DNA of 64,000 nt from Streptomyces sp. NK08204 (GTDB lineage: Bacteria; Actinomycetota; Actinomycetes; Streptomycetales; Streptomycetaceae): positions 186,001 through 250,000 of the forward strand of contig NZ_JAINVF010000009.1 in the NCBI RefSeq assembly GCF_020400585.1, in the 5' to 3' direction. Positions 50,401-58,504 of this stretch are shown here, piece after piece. Within the stretch, counting starts at the first letter, position 1; each line of letters starts with the position of its first letter. The position numbers and the translations under genes were made by a program. The notes below the pieces were generated by a model. The model was not told the origin of the DNA and searched no databases. It saw nothing but the letters and a program-made list of their open reading frames with translations.

Positions 50401-51034
50401 GGACCTTGCGCAGGTCCGCGTTGGTGAGCTTGGCGCCCTCCAGGGTGTGCAGCAGGTCCGTGTCCCAGGCGCGCAGTTCCTCGGGGTCCACGAGGTGCTC
50501 GGCGAGTTCGGAGTCGAGGGCGAGCAGGTCGCTGACGAGGTCGGTGAAGGAGCGGGTCAGCGCCGGATAGGGGCCGGGCGCCTCGCGCAGCACGCGCGCG
50601 GCGAGCTGGTAGCGGGTGGCGTCGGCCAGCAGGCGGGAGGCCGGTTCCAGGCCGATGCGCAGGCCGTGGTCGGTGAGCAGCCGGCCGGCGAAGGAGTGGT
50701 AGGTCGAGATGACCGGCTCGCCCGGCGGGTTGTCCGGGTCGCTGACGTCGGGGTCGGTGACGCCTGCCTTGATCAGGGCCGTGCGGACCCGCTCGGCGAG
50801 TTCGCCGGCGGCCTTGTTGGTGAAGGTCAGGCCGAGGACCTGTTCAGGGGCCACCTGCCCGGTGCCGACCAGCCAGACCACGCGGGCTGCCATCACCGTC
50901 GTCTTGCCCGACCCGGCGCCGGCCACGATCACCTGCGGGGCGGGCGGCGCGGTGATGCAGGCCGTCTGCTCCGGGGTGAAGGGGATGCCGAGGAGCTCCT
51001 TGAGCTGCTCGGGGTCGGTGATGCGGGCGGGCAT
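47435..51034 (-). CDS. adnB: AdnB-like helicase-nuclease subunit
   Basis: The downstream subunit of an AdnAB-type complex that resects double-strand breaks in actinobacteria. The 1199-residue product has a full SF1A motor (Walker A GAGSGKTT at about residue 39, LTFTNKAAGELAERV, LLDEYQDTSVAQ, GDPCQAIYGWRGA, VLTAHKSKGLEWDVV, YVAFTRPRSLLL). A C-terminal RecB-type nuclease has GTRFHAWVE, VRGRIDAVY, VDWKTGRD and QLAVYRLAW. A low-complexity linker at about residues 845-960 includes five exact EDASYG repeats. The gene follows adnA after 115 bases on the same strand. The assignment to AdnB rests on gene order and the intact motor. Confidence 0.9.
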   Translation of the reverse strand: MPARITDPEQLKELLGIPFTPEQTACITAPPAPQVIVAGAGSGKTTVMAARVVWLVGTGQVAPEQVLGLTFTNKAAGELAERVRTALIKAGVTDPDVSDPDNPPGEPVISTYHSFAGRLLTDHGLRIGLEPASRLLADATRYQLAARVLREAPGPYPALTRSFTDLVSDLLALDSELAEHLVDPEELRAWDTDLLHTLEGAKLTNADLRKVPETAAARRELTELVRRYRAAKRERDLLDFGDQIALSARLARIPEVGRLLREEFRVVLLDEYQDTSVAQRILLAGLFGGGTGHPVTAVGDPCQAIYGWRGASVANLDDFPEHFAHADGRPATRQALSENRRSGGRLLDLANGLAEPLRAMHAGVEALRPAPGAERDGTVRCALLRTHAEEIAWIADSVAHLVRTGKAPGEIAVLCRTATDFAEIQGALVARDVPVEVVGLSGLLHLPEVADLVAVCEVLQDPGANASLVRLLTGPRWRIGPRDLALLGRRARLLVAHARVDGADDPDRRLAEAVEGTDPSEVISLADALDTFLESPLGDGDGDDDGLPFSPDARVRFARLAAELRDLRRSLSDPLMDVLHRVLAVTGLEVELSASPHALAARRRETLSNFLDVAASFAASDADATLLAFLGFLRTAAQYEKGLDNALPGGENTVKVLTAHKSKGLEWDVVAVPGLVNGTFPSAQGREKWTAQAKVLPHALRGDTDTLPDMETWDSRGMKAFHEAMKEHQHTEELRLGYVAFTRPRSLLLGSGHWWGPSQKKPRGPSDFLRALYEHCAAGHGEIEAWADEPAEDEQNPALQTATADQVWPLPLDDAALGRRRAAARTVLAHLDAIAAQADVPPGHDPDTYEDPDWPPPPDDDEPYGDGLPYDEDASYGEDASYGEDASYGEDASYGEDASYGEQPAYGSDGAVPPCVDGMPHPEEPGDRESWSTGLPTLPHQATAPTEPAHTPGTRSTPGTLVTPEEARVIASWDRDLDALTGELLRARQSVTDVPLPATLTASQLLRLAEDPDGLAQELARPMPRPPQPAARRGTRFHAWVEARFEELTLPLLEPDEQPGTDAEITDEHDLEALKEAFERTEYAQRTPHRVEAPFQLTLAGRVVRGRIDAVYKNGDGDTATYEIVDWKTGRDHTADPLQLAVYRLAWAEQQGIPPESVSAAFLYVRSGEVVRPVDLPDRAALERLLTEDAEVAHQATAM
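48332..48421. repeat. 18-bp tandem repeat (5 units) in the adnB linker
   Basis: Five exact copies of GCCGTACGAGGCGTCCTC start at 48332, 48350, 48368, 48386 and 48404, followed by a diverged copy. Read on the minus strand they encode a six-residue EDASYG unit. Copy number is likely variable between strains. Confidence 0.97.
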
Positions 51035-51149
51035 GAGGTCACAGGCTAGCGGCGGGCACTGACAATCGAGGACGGATCGGCCCCTCGGAGAGGAAGAAAC
51101 GCAGGTCAGCGCATGGGGTGCCGTACGTCACCCAGGCTGCTGGCGCCGG

Positions 51150-54100
51150 TCACTCGACGACCTGCCGTCCCTCGGGCCGTGCGCTGCACGCGGCGCGGAA
51201 CGCGCAGTGGGTGCAGTGCTGCCCCGTGGTGGGGGTGAACCGCTCGTCGAGGACCTTTCCCGCGGCGGTGGCCAGCAGATCGCCGACCCACTCCCCCGAC
51301 GGCGGTTCCTGCGCCTGCACCTTGGGCAGGGCGTCACCGCCGTCCCGTTTGGCGGCGCCCTGCCGCAGATGCACGAGCTCAGCACCGCCGGGTTCGGGCC
51401 GTACGCCGTCGAAGACGCTGTCCACGGCGCCCTCGCGGACGGCGAGCTGGTAGACGGCGAGCTGCGGGTGGCGTCCCACTTCGGCGGCGCTGGGTGCCTG
51501 CTTGCCCGTCTTGAAGTCGACGACGTAGGCGCGGCCCTCCGCGTCGGTCTCGACGCGGTCCATCTGGCCGCGGATGCGGACGTGGTAGCCGCCCGCTTCG
51601 AGCGTGACGTCGAAGTCGTGTTCGCTCGCCACGGGTGTGCGGCCGGTGCGGTCCAGGACGTGCCAGTTGAGGAAGCGTTCGAGCGCCAGACGCGCGTTGT
51701 CCTTCTCCTGCTGCGACTTCCAGGGCGCGTCGAAGGCGAGCGCGTTCCACACCGAGTCCAGGCGTTCCATGAGGACGTCCAGGTCGGCGGCGGTTCGGCC
51801 GGAGGCGACCTCGTCGGCGAGGACATGGACGACGTTGCCGAAGCCCTGCGCGGCGGTGGCGGGCGCGTCGGCCTTCACCTCGCGGCCCAGGAACCACTGC
51901 AGGGCGCATGTGTTGGCGAGCTGGTCGAGGGCGCTGCCGGAGAGCACGACGGGCTGGTCCTGGTGACGCAGCGGCACCCTGCTCTCGGTCGGCTCGAACA
52001 TTCCCCACCAGCGGTAGGGGTGCGCGGACGGCACCAGGGGGCGGCCGTCCTCGTCGGCGAGCGCGGCCAGTCTGGCCAGCCGGCGGGCGGCGGCCTCCCG
52101 GAGGGCGGCGGAGGCGTGCGGGTCGACGGTGGTGGCGCGCAGCTCGGCGACGAGCGCGGCCACGGACAGCGGGCGGCGGGGGCGGCCGGTGACGTCCCGG
52201 GGCTCGACGCCCAGCTCGGTCAGGAACCGGGAGGGCTGGTCGCCGTCGTCGGCGGGTGCCTTCACGGCGGTGACGACGAGGCGTTCACGTGCGCGGGTGG
52301 CGGCGACGTAGAACAGGCGGCGCTCCTCGGCGAGCAGCGCCCCCGGAGTGAGCGGTTCGGCGAGTCCGTCGCGCCCGATGCGGTCGGCCTCCAGCAGCGA
52401 GCCTCGGCGGCGCAGGTCGGGCCACAGGCCCTCCTGGACGCCCGCGACGACGACCAGCCGCCACTCCAGGCCCTTGGCTCGGTGGACCGTCATCAGGCGG
52501 ACGGCGTCGGGCCGTACCGCGCGGCGGGTCAGTGTGTCGGCGGCTATGTCCTCGGCCGCGATCTCCTCCAGGAAGTTCAGGGCTCCGCGGCCTCCGATGC
52601 GCTCCTCCGCCCGCGCGGCGGTAGCGAACAGTGCGCACACGGCATCGAGGTCACGGTCGGCGTTGCGGCCGGCCGCGCCGCCGCGCCGGGCGGCCCGCTC
52701 CAGGCGCGCGGGCCACGGTGTGCCCGCCCACAGGTCCCACAGCGCCTCCTCGGCTGTGCCACCGCGCGCCAGGCGTTCCCGGGCGGTGCGCAGCAGCGCG
52801 CCGAGCCGTTGCGCCCCGCGCGCGTACGACGGGTCGTGCACTGCCAGGCGTTCGGGCTCGGCCAGCGCCCGCGCGAGCAGTTCGTCGGACGGCGGCGGGA
52901 ACGGGTTCCCGGCGGCCCGCTCCTCCTCGCGCAGGGCGCGGCCGAGGCGACGCAGATCGGCGGTGTCCATGCAGGCGAGGGGGGAGGCGAGCAGGCTGAG
53001 AGCGGTCTCGGCGTCGAGCCAGGCGGTGTCGGTGACGGGTGCATCCTCGACGACGCCGGGCGCCTGCGCGGCCTTGGCGACGCCGGGTGTCTGAGGCGTC
53101 TCCTCGGTGCCCGGCGCCTGCGGCGCCTCGCCCGTGTCCGTCGTCCGCGTGCCTTCCTCCGCCGGCGTCGTCCCGTCTGTCGGCGTCGTCTCCTCCCCCT
53201 GTGCCTTCTCCTCCGCCTGCCCCTTCTCCTCCGCCTGCCCCTTCTCCTCCGCCTGCGCCGTCTCCTCCGCCTGTGCCGTCTCTTCAAAGCGGCGTGCCTC
53301 GGCGGTCGCCACCGCGCGGAGTGCCGTCAGGAGCGGGGCCACCGCGGGCTCGTGGCGGAGGGGAAGGTCGTCGCCGTCGATGTCCAGTGGGACGCCGGCC
53401 GCAGTGAGGGCGCGGCGCAGGGTCGGGATCGTGCGGGATCCCGCGCGTACGAGGACGGCCATGTCGCTCCAGGGAACACCGTCCTCCAGGTGTGCCCGGC
53501 GCAGGATGTCCGCGATGTTGTCCAGTTCCGTACCGGACGTCGGGTACGTGTAGACCTCGACGCGACCGCCGTCCTGTACCGGGGCGGGTTCGCGGTGGGC
53601 GCGTACCTTGGCGGCGGGCAGCCGGGGCAGCGGCATGCGCTGGGTGATCAGGCGGGTCGCGGCGAGCAGGGCGGCGCCGGAGCGGCGGGAGACGCGCAGC
53701 ACCTCGACGGGGGCCGGACGGCCGTCCGCGCGCGGGAAGGCCGCCGGGAAGTCGAGGATGCCGTTCACGTCGGCGCCCCGGAAGGTGTAGATCGACTGGT
53801 CGGGGTCGCCGAAGGCGACGAGGGTGCGCCCGCCGCCGGCCAGCGTGTGCAGCAGCCGCACCTGGGCCGGGTCGGTGTCCTGGTACTCGTCGACGTACAC
53901 GGCGTCGTACTGGGCGGCGAGCCGGGCGGCCGTGTCGGGCCGGCGGGCGAGCAGGACGGCGCGGTGGACGAGTTCCGCGTAGTCGATCACTCCCTGCAGG
54001 TCGAGGACGTCGAGGTATTCGGCGAGGAATGCGGCGGCTGCGCGCCAGTCGGGGCGGCCGATACGGCGGGCGAAGGCGTCCAGGGCGTCGGGGCCGAGGC

Positions 54101-54689
54101 CCAGCTCCCGGCTGCGGGCGAGGACGGCGCGTACCTCGTCGGCGAAGCCGCGCGTGGTCAGGCAGGCCCGCAGTTCGTCCGGCCAGCGCACGTGCGTGAG
54201 GCCGAGCCGCTCCAGCTCGGGCTGTCCGGCGAGCAGGCCACGGACGGTGACGTCCTGTTCGGGGCCGGAGAGCAGGCGCAGCGGCTCGGCGAACAGGCGG
54301 CTGTCCTGGTGGGCGCGGAGCAGGGCATAGGCGTAGGAATGGAAGGTGGTGGCGCGGGGCGCGCGGGCGGCACCGATGCGCAGGGCCATGCGGTCGCGCA
54401 GGTCGACGGCGGCCTTGCGGCTGAACGTGAGCACCAGGAGGCGTTCCGGGTCGGCGCCGCGGGCGATGCGTGCGGCCACGGACTCGACCAGGGTTGTGGT
54501 CTTTCCGGTGCCGGGACCCGCGAGGACGAGCAGCGGTCCGGTGCGATGATCAACCACGGCACGCTGGGCGGCGTCCAGACGAGGGGGATCCACCCGCGTC
54601 GGCTGGGTACGGACCAGTCGGTAAGCGCCACGGCTCCCCTGCCGCACCGGGGGGTGCGGCAGGCGCCTGGTGGAGGAAGAGGTGCTCAC
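51150..54689 (-). CDS. adnA: AdnA-like helicase-nuclease subunit with Fe-S motif
   Basis: The upstream subunit of the AdnAB-type DNA end-resection complex. The 1179-residue product has an SF1A motor (Walker A GPGTGKTT, LTFSRKAAVDLRDR, VYVDEYQDTDPAQ, FGDPDQSIYTFRGAD, LMTVHRAKGLEWRLV, YVAATRARERLV). A C-terminal nuclease carries RGQMDRVE, VVDFKTGKQ and HPQLAVYQLA. Cysteines placed for a 4Fe-4S cluster are CALQW upstream and HCTHCAFRAAC at the end. An Ala/Glu/Thr-rich insertion (about residues 467-550) interrupts the motor. GTG at 54689 (VSTSSS) is preferred; ATG 54734 and the 54770 start add non-conserved residues. Confidence 0.9.
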   Translation of the reverse strand: MSTSSSTRRLPHPPVRQGSRGAYRLVRTQPTRVDPPRLDAAQRAVVDHRTGPLLVLAGPGTGKTTTLVESVAARIARGADPERLLVLTFSRKAAVDLRDRMALRIGAARAPRATTFHSYAYALLRAHQDSRLFAEPLRLLSGPEQDVTVRGLLAGQPELERLGLTHVRWPDELRACLTTRGFADEVRAVLARSRELGLGPDALDAFARRIGRPDWRAAAAFLAEYLDVLDLQGVIDYAELVHRAVLLARRPDTAARLAAQYDAVYVDEYQDTDPAQVRLLHTLAGGGRTLVAFGDPDQSIYTFRGADVNGILDFPAAFPRADGRPAPVEVLRVSRRSGAALLAATRLITQRMPLPRLPAAKVRAHREPAPVQDGGRVEVYTYPTSGTELDNIADILRRAHLEDGVPWSDMAVLVRAGSRTIPTLRRALTAAGVPLDIDGDDLPLRHEPAVAPLLTALRAVATAEARRFEETAQAEETAQAEEKGQAEEKGQAEEKAQGEETTPTDGTTPAEEGTRTTDTGEAPQAPGTEETPQTPGVAKAAQAPGVVEDAPVTDTAWLDAETALSLLASPLACMDTADLRRLGRALREEERAAGNPFPPPSDELLARALAEPERLAVHDPSYARGAQRLGALLRTARERLARGGTAEEALWDLWAGTPWPARLERAARRGGAAGRNADRDLDAVCALFATAARAEERIGGRGALNFLEEIAAEDIAADTLTRRAVRPDAVRLMTVHRAKGLEWRLVVVAGVQEGLWPDLRRRGSLLEADRIGRDGLAEPLTPGALLAEERRLFYVAATRARERLVVTAVKAPADDGDQPSRFLTELGVEPRDVTGRPRRPLSVAALVAELRATTVDPHASAALREAAARRLARLAALADEDGRPLVPSAHPYRWWGMFEPTESRVPLRHQDQPVVLSGSALDQLANTCALQWFLGREVKADAPATAAQGFGNVVHVLADEVASGRTAADLDVLMERLDSVWNALAFDAPWKSQQEKDNARLALERFLNWHVLDRTGRTPVASEHDFDVTLEAGGYHVRIRGQMDRVETDAEGRAYVVDFKTGKQAPSAAEVGRHPQLAVYQLAVREGAVDSVFDGVRPEPGGAELVHLRQGAAKRDGGDALPKVQAQEPPSGEWVGDLLATAAGKVLDERFTPTTGQHCTHCAFRAACSARPEGRQVVE
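53206..53283. repeat. Imperfect 18-bp repeat in the adnA insertion
   Basis: Repeated CTCCGCCTGYSCCKTCTC-type units encode (A/K)-Q-A-E-E-(T/K) hexapeptides on the minus strand. Units differ by single bases, so the array is older than the one in adnB. Confidence 0.85.
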
Positions 54690-54946
54690 GTGGTTCGCCG
54701 GTCCTGGTGGTCGTGCTGGTTGGCAGGCGGTCATGCGTACGAGGCGGTGGCCGCGGGGTGACGGAGACACGCGCCGCCGACGCTACGCCGCCGCTCAGGC
54801 CGGAAGCAGGGCTTCCGGTTCATCCCTCGCGGCGCTCGGGCCACGCGTGTCCCACACCCCTCGAACGTACGCCATGCCACGGAGATCCCCCTTGTCCCCC
54901 GAACGGGCTACAGGCTCCCCCCGGAGGCATGCAATGGCGGAAGCTG

Positions 54947-55333
54947 TCAGATGTGACCCTCCGCGCCCGCGCCGCCGTCCCATCGCGCCCGCGTCATGTC
55001 GAGCCGCGGCAGATGGCCCTCGGTGTTCCTGCCCGGTTCCTTCAGCGGCGTGCCCTCGGCGCGGTAGTGGGCGAGCGCGCGCAGCTCGTGCCCGGGGAGC
55101 AGCACCCCGTCGGCGCGCACGACCCGCCACCACGGCACGGCGCCCCCGTAGAGGGCCATCACCCGGCCGACCTGGCGGGGCCCTCCCTCCTCCAGCCACT
55201 CGCTGACGTCGCCGTACGTCATGACCCGGCCGGGCGGAATCCGCTCGGCGGCCTCGAGGACCCGCTCGGCGTACTCGGGCAGGGCGTCCGCGTACCTCTC
55301 GCGGGTGTCCTCGGCAGGACTCTGCTCGCTCAT
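54947..55333 (-). CDS. Alkyltransferase-like protein (ATL, MGMT homologue without active Cys)
   Basis: A 128-residue protein homologous to the C-terminal domain of O6-methylguanine-DNA methyltransferase. The active-site PCHR motif is replaced by PWWRV (PWWRVVRADGVLLPGHE), so it cannot transfer alkyl groups. ATL proteins bind O6-alkylguanine and recruit nucleotide excision repair. The helix-turn-helix RVMTYGDVSEWL and the GGPRQVGRVMALYG (Arg-finger region) are present. ATG at 55333 is preferred over ATG 55342. Located just before adnA on the same strand, a DNA-repair context. Confidence 0.9.
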   Translation of the reverse strand: MSEQSPAEDTRERYADALPEYAERVLEAAERIPPGRVMTYGDVSEWLEEGGPRQVGRVMALYGGAVPWWRVVRADGVLLPGHELRALAHYRAEGTPLKEPGRNTEGHLPRLDMTRARWDGGAGAEGHI

Positions 55334-55518
55334 TCGTCCCATCCTGCCGTACCTCACCGACGGCGAGGCGGGAGCGGTCGGGGGCGGCCCCTCGCTCCTC
55401 GGCGGGGCTTGCGGCAGACTTTCCGACCCCGCATCTGCACCCTGATGCCCGCAGGTGTCGGCGGGGCATGCCACCATCGTGCGGGCGGTGACTGGTGATA
55501 CGAGACCAAGAAGAGACG

Positions 55519-58404
55519 ATGAAGCAGCAGGGCGTGCACTCCGAAGGCGCGGCGGGCACCTCTGACGCCGCCGCGCGCCCCGGCACCGCCCGCGCGGGCC
55601 AGGGCGACGACACCGGTACGGACCAGGAGGACACCGGCACGTCCCGGGAGGGCGGCACCGGCACACACGGGGACGACAGCGCACCCGCGTGTCAGAACGA
55701 CAGCGCGCGCGGGCGCGACAGCGTCCCCACGCGCGCGCGTGGGGACGCCGGCGCGACGGCGCACGGCGGCACCGACCCGCGCCCTGGGCACGGTCCGGGC
55801 GTCGGCGACCCGCACGCCGACGAGGTCGAGAGCGACGAACCACTGCTCCCCGCGCGCGTGCACCGCCCCTCCGATCTCATGCGGCTCCTGGTGGGTGTGC
55901 TGGCGATCGGCGTGCTGCTCGCGATCGCCGCGTTCGCGCACGGCACCACCTCGGGCCTGGAACAGGACATCAACAAGGGCACCGGTCAGGCCCCCGATCT
56001 GCTCATCAAGATCGCCGGACTGGCGTCCAGCATCGCGATCCTCCTGGTGCCGGTGGCCTTCGCGATCGAACGGCTGATCAAACGGGACGGGCTGCGCATC
56101 GCCGACGGAGTCCTCGCGGCCGTGCTGGCCCACGGGGTCACCCTCGCCACCGATCTCTGGGTCGCGCGTGCCGCGCCCGGCTCCATCCAGGAGGCGCTCA
56201 CCCAGCCCTCCCCGGGCGACGTCCATGCACTCACCGACCCCGTGCACGGCTACCTGGCGCCCGTGATCGCCTACATGACGGCCGTCGGCATGTCCCGCAG
56301 ACCCAGGTGGCGCGCGGTGCTGTGGATCGTGCTGCTGCTCGACGCGTTCTCGATGCTGGTCACGGGCTACACGACCCCCTTCTCGATCATCCTGACGGTG
56401 CTGATCGGCTGGACCGTCGCCTACGGCACGCTGTACGCGGTCGGCTCCCCCAATGCGCGGCCCACGGGGCAGACGCTGCTGGCGGGTTTGAGGCATGTCG
56501 GCTTCCGTCCGGTCGGTGCCCCCCGCGAGGAGGTCACGGACGCGGAGAACGGCGACCGCGGCAGGCGCTACTTCGTCACCCTGGAGGACGGCCCGCCGCT
56601 GGACGTCACGGTCGTCGACCGGGAGCAGCAGGCCCAGGGCTTCTTCTACCGCGCGTGGCGCAACCTGACCCTGCGGGGCTTCGCCACCCGCTCCAGCCTC
56701 CAGTCGCTGCGCCAGGCGCTGGAGCAGGAGGCGCTGCTGGCGTATGCGGCGATCGCCGCGGGCGCCAACGCACCCAAGTTGATCGCGACCTCCGAACTCG
56801 GTCCCGACGCGGTGATGCTCGTCTACGAGCACACCGGCGGGCGCACGCTGGACTCACTGGCCGACGACGAGATCACCGACGAGTTGCTGCGCAACACCTG
56901 GCACCAGGTGCGGGCGCTCCAGTCGCGGCGCATCGCGCACCGCCGGCTGGCCGGTGACGCAATCCTGGTGGATCGTTCCGGCAATGTGATCCTCACCGAG
57001 CTGCGCGGCGGCGAGATCGCGGCCGGTGACCTGCTGCTGCGCATGGACGTGGCCCAGTTGGTCACCACGCTCGGCCTGCGGGTGGGGGCGGAGCGGGCCG
57101 TGGCCTCGGCGGTCGGGGTGCTCGGCCCGGACGCGGTCGCGAACTGCCTGCCGATGCTCCAGCCGATCGCGTTGACGCGCTCCACGCGCGCGACGCTGCG
57201 CCGACTGGCCCGGGAACGCGCCCAGCGCGAGCGGGAGGCGGTGCTGGAAGCGTCCCGGCAGGCCAGGCTGGCCCGCCTGGAGGAAGCGCCCGAGGCGACC
57301 CGGACCGCGCTCGAGAAACCCGACAAGAAGACGATCCGCGCGGAGCAGCGCGCGGAGAAGCGGGCCATCGACGAAGCCATCGAAGAGGCCCGCGAGGAGG
57401 ACCTGCTCACGCAGATCCGGCACCAGGTGCTGCGGATCAGGCCCCAGGCCCCCGTGGAGCCGGCCCGCCTGGAGCGGGTGCGCCCGCGCACGCTGATCAG
57501 CTTCATCGCCGGCGCGATCGGCGCGTACTTCCTGCTGACCCAGCTCACCCACATCGAGTTCGGCACGCTGTTCGCGCAGGCCCAGTGGGGCTGGGTGGTG
57601 GCGGCGGTGCTGTTCTCCGCGCTCAGTTACGTCGCTGCCGCGATGGCACTGCTGGGGTTCGTGCCCGAGCGGGTGCCGTTCCCGAGGACGGTGGCCGCGC
57701 AGGTCGCCGGATCGTTCGTGAAGATCGTGGCGCCGGCCGCCGTCGGCGGTGTGGCCCTCAACACGCGGTTCCTGCAGCGCGCGGGCGTACGCCCTGGGCT
57801 CGCGGTGGCGAGCGTCGGCGCGTCACAGCTGTTCGGGCTCGGCGCCCACATCCTGATGCTGTTGTCCTTCGGCTACCTGACCGGCACCGAGAAGACGCCG
57901 TCGCTGTCGCCGTCCCGGACGGTCATCGCAGGTCTGCTGACCGTGGCGGTCCTGGTGCTCGTCATCACCTCGGTGCCGTTCCTGCGGAAATTCCTCGTCA
58001 CGCGCGTGCGATCGCTGTTCGCGGGTGTCGTACCGCGCATGCTCGACGTGCTGCAGCGACCGCAGAAGCTGATCACCGGTATCGGCGGGATGCTCCTGCT
58101 GACCGCCTGCTTCGTGATGTGCCTGGACGCCTCCATCCGGGCCTTCGGCGACGGCACGGCCACGCTGAGCATCGCCAGTGTGGCCGTGGTCTTCCTCGCC
58201 GGAAACGCCCTCGGTTCCGCGGCCCCGACGCCGGGCGGCGTGGGTGCCGTGGAGGCGAGCCTGACCCTCGGTCTGATCGCCGTCGGCCTCCCCAAGGAGG
58301 TCGCCGCCCCGGCCGTCCTCCTGTACCGGCTGCTGACCCTGTGGCTGCCGGTGCTGCCGGGATGGCTGGCCTTCAACCACCTCACCCGCAAGGGAGCCCT
58401 GTAG
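55519..58404 (+). CDS. Pseudokinase-flippase fusion membrane protein (LPG_synthase_TM family)
   Basis: A 961-residue protein in four parts. Residues 1 to about 115 are a disordered Gly/Asp/Thr-rich tail. Residues about 120-310 hold several membrane helices (LLVGVLAIGVLLAIAAFA, IAILLVPVAFAIE and others). A central region (about 354-520) resembles a protein-kinase fold with its catalytic residues lost (RIAHRRLAGDAIL for the HRD loop, VILTELRGGE for DFG). An Arg/Glu-rich coiled segment follows. Residues about 660-955 are a flippase-like LPG_synthase_TM domain (APAAVGGVALNTRFLQRAG, GSAAPTPGGVGAVEASLTLG). ATG 55519 follows AGAAGAG; GTG 55495 is an alternative. Possible role in lipid or cell-wall precursor translocation. 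Confidence 0.82.
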   Translation: MKQQGVHSEGAAGTSDAAARPGTARAGQGDDTGTDQEDTGTSREGGTGTHGDDSAPACQNDSARGRDSVPTRARGDAGATAHGGTDPRPGHGPGVGDPHADEVESDEPLLPARVHRPSDLMRLLVGVLAIGVLLAIAAFAHGTTSGLEQDINKGTGQAPDLLIKIAGLASSIAILLVPVAFAIERLIKRDGLRIADGVLAAVLAHGVTLATDLWVARAAPGSIQEALTQPSPGDVHALTDPVHGYLAPVIAYMTAVGMSRRPRWRAVLWIVLLLDAFSMLVTGYTTPFSIILTVLIGWTVAYGTLYAVGSPNARPTGQTLLAGLRHVGFRPVGAPREEVTDAENGDRGRRYFVTLEDGPPLDVTVVDREQQAQGFFYRAWRNLTLRGFATRSSLQSLRQALEQEALLAYAAIAAGANAPKLIATSELGPDAVMLVYEHTGGRTLDSLADDEITDELLRNTWHQVRALQSRRIAHRRLAGDAILVDRSGNVILTELRGGEIAAGDLLLRMDVAQLVTTLGLRVGAERAVASAVGVLGPDAVANCLPMLQPIALTRSTRATLRRLARERAQREREAVLEASRQARLARLEEAPEATRTALEKPDKKTIRAEQRAEKRAIDEAIEEAREEDLLTQIRHQVLRIRPQAPVEPARLERVRPRTLISFIAGAIGAYFLLTQLTHIEFGTLFAQAQWGWVVAAVLFSALSYVAAAMALLGFVPERVPFPRTVAAQVAGSFVKIVAPAAVGGVALNTRFLQRAGVRPGLAVASVGASQLFGLGAHILMLLSFGYLTGTEKTPSLSPSRTVIAGLLTVAVLVLVITSVPFLRKFLVTRVRSLFAGVVPRMLDVLQRPQKLITGIGGMLLLTACFVMCLDASIRAFGDGTATLSIASVAVVFLAGNALGSAAPTPGGVGAVEASLTLGLIAVGLPKEVAAPAVLLYRLLTLWLPVLPGWLAFNHLTRKGAL

Positions 58405-58504
58405 CAGCCCGCCGCGAGAACCGCCTCCGGCCGCGTGGCGGCGGACGTACCTCGTACGGCCCGCGCCCCGCGCGTCCCGGCGTGCGCGGCTCCAGGATGG
58501 GAGC

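Noticed and set aside
49544..51049. A 501-codon plus-strand frame opposite adnB (also 51207-54761 opposite adnA)
   Set aside because: Val/Gly/Asp-rich shadow frames of GC-rich genes without motifs; minus-strand genes carry complete helicase and nuclease motifs.
55354..56832. A 492-codon minus-strand frame opposite the pseudokinase-flippase gene
   Set aside because: No domain and shadow composition; the plus frame has membrane helices and continues for 961 codons.
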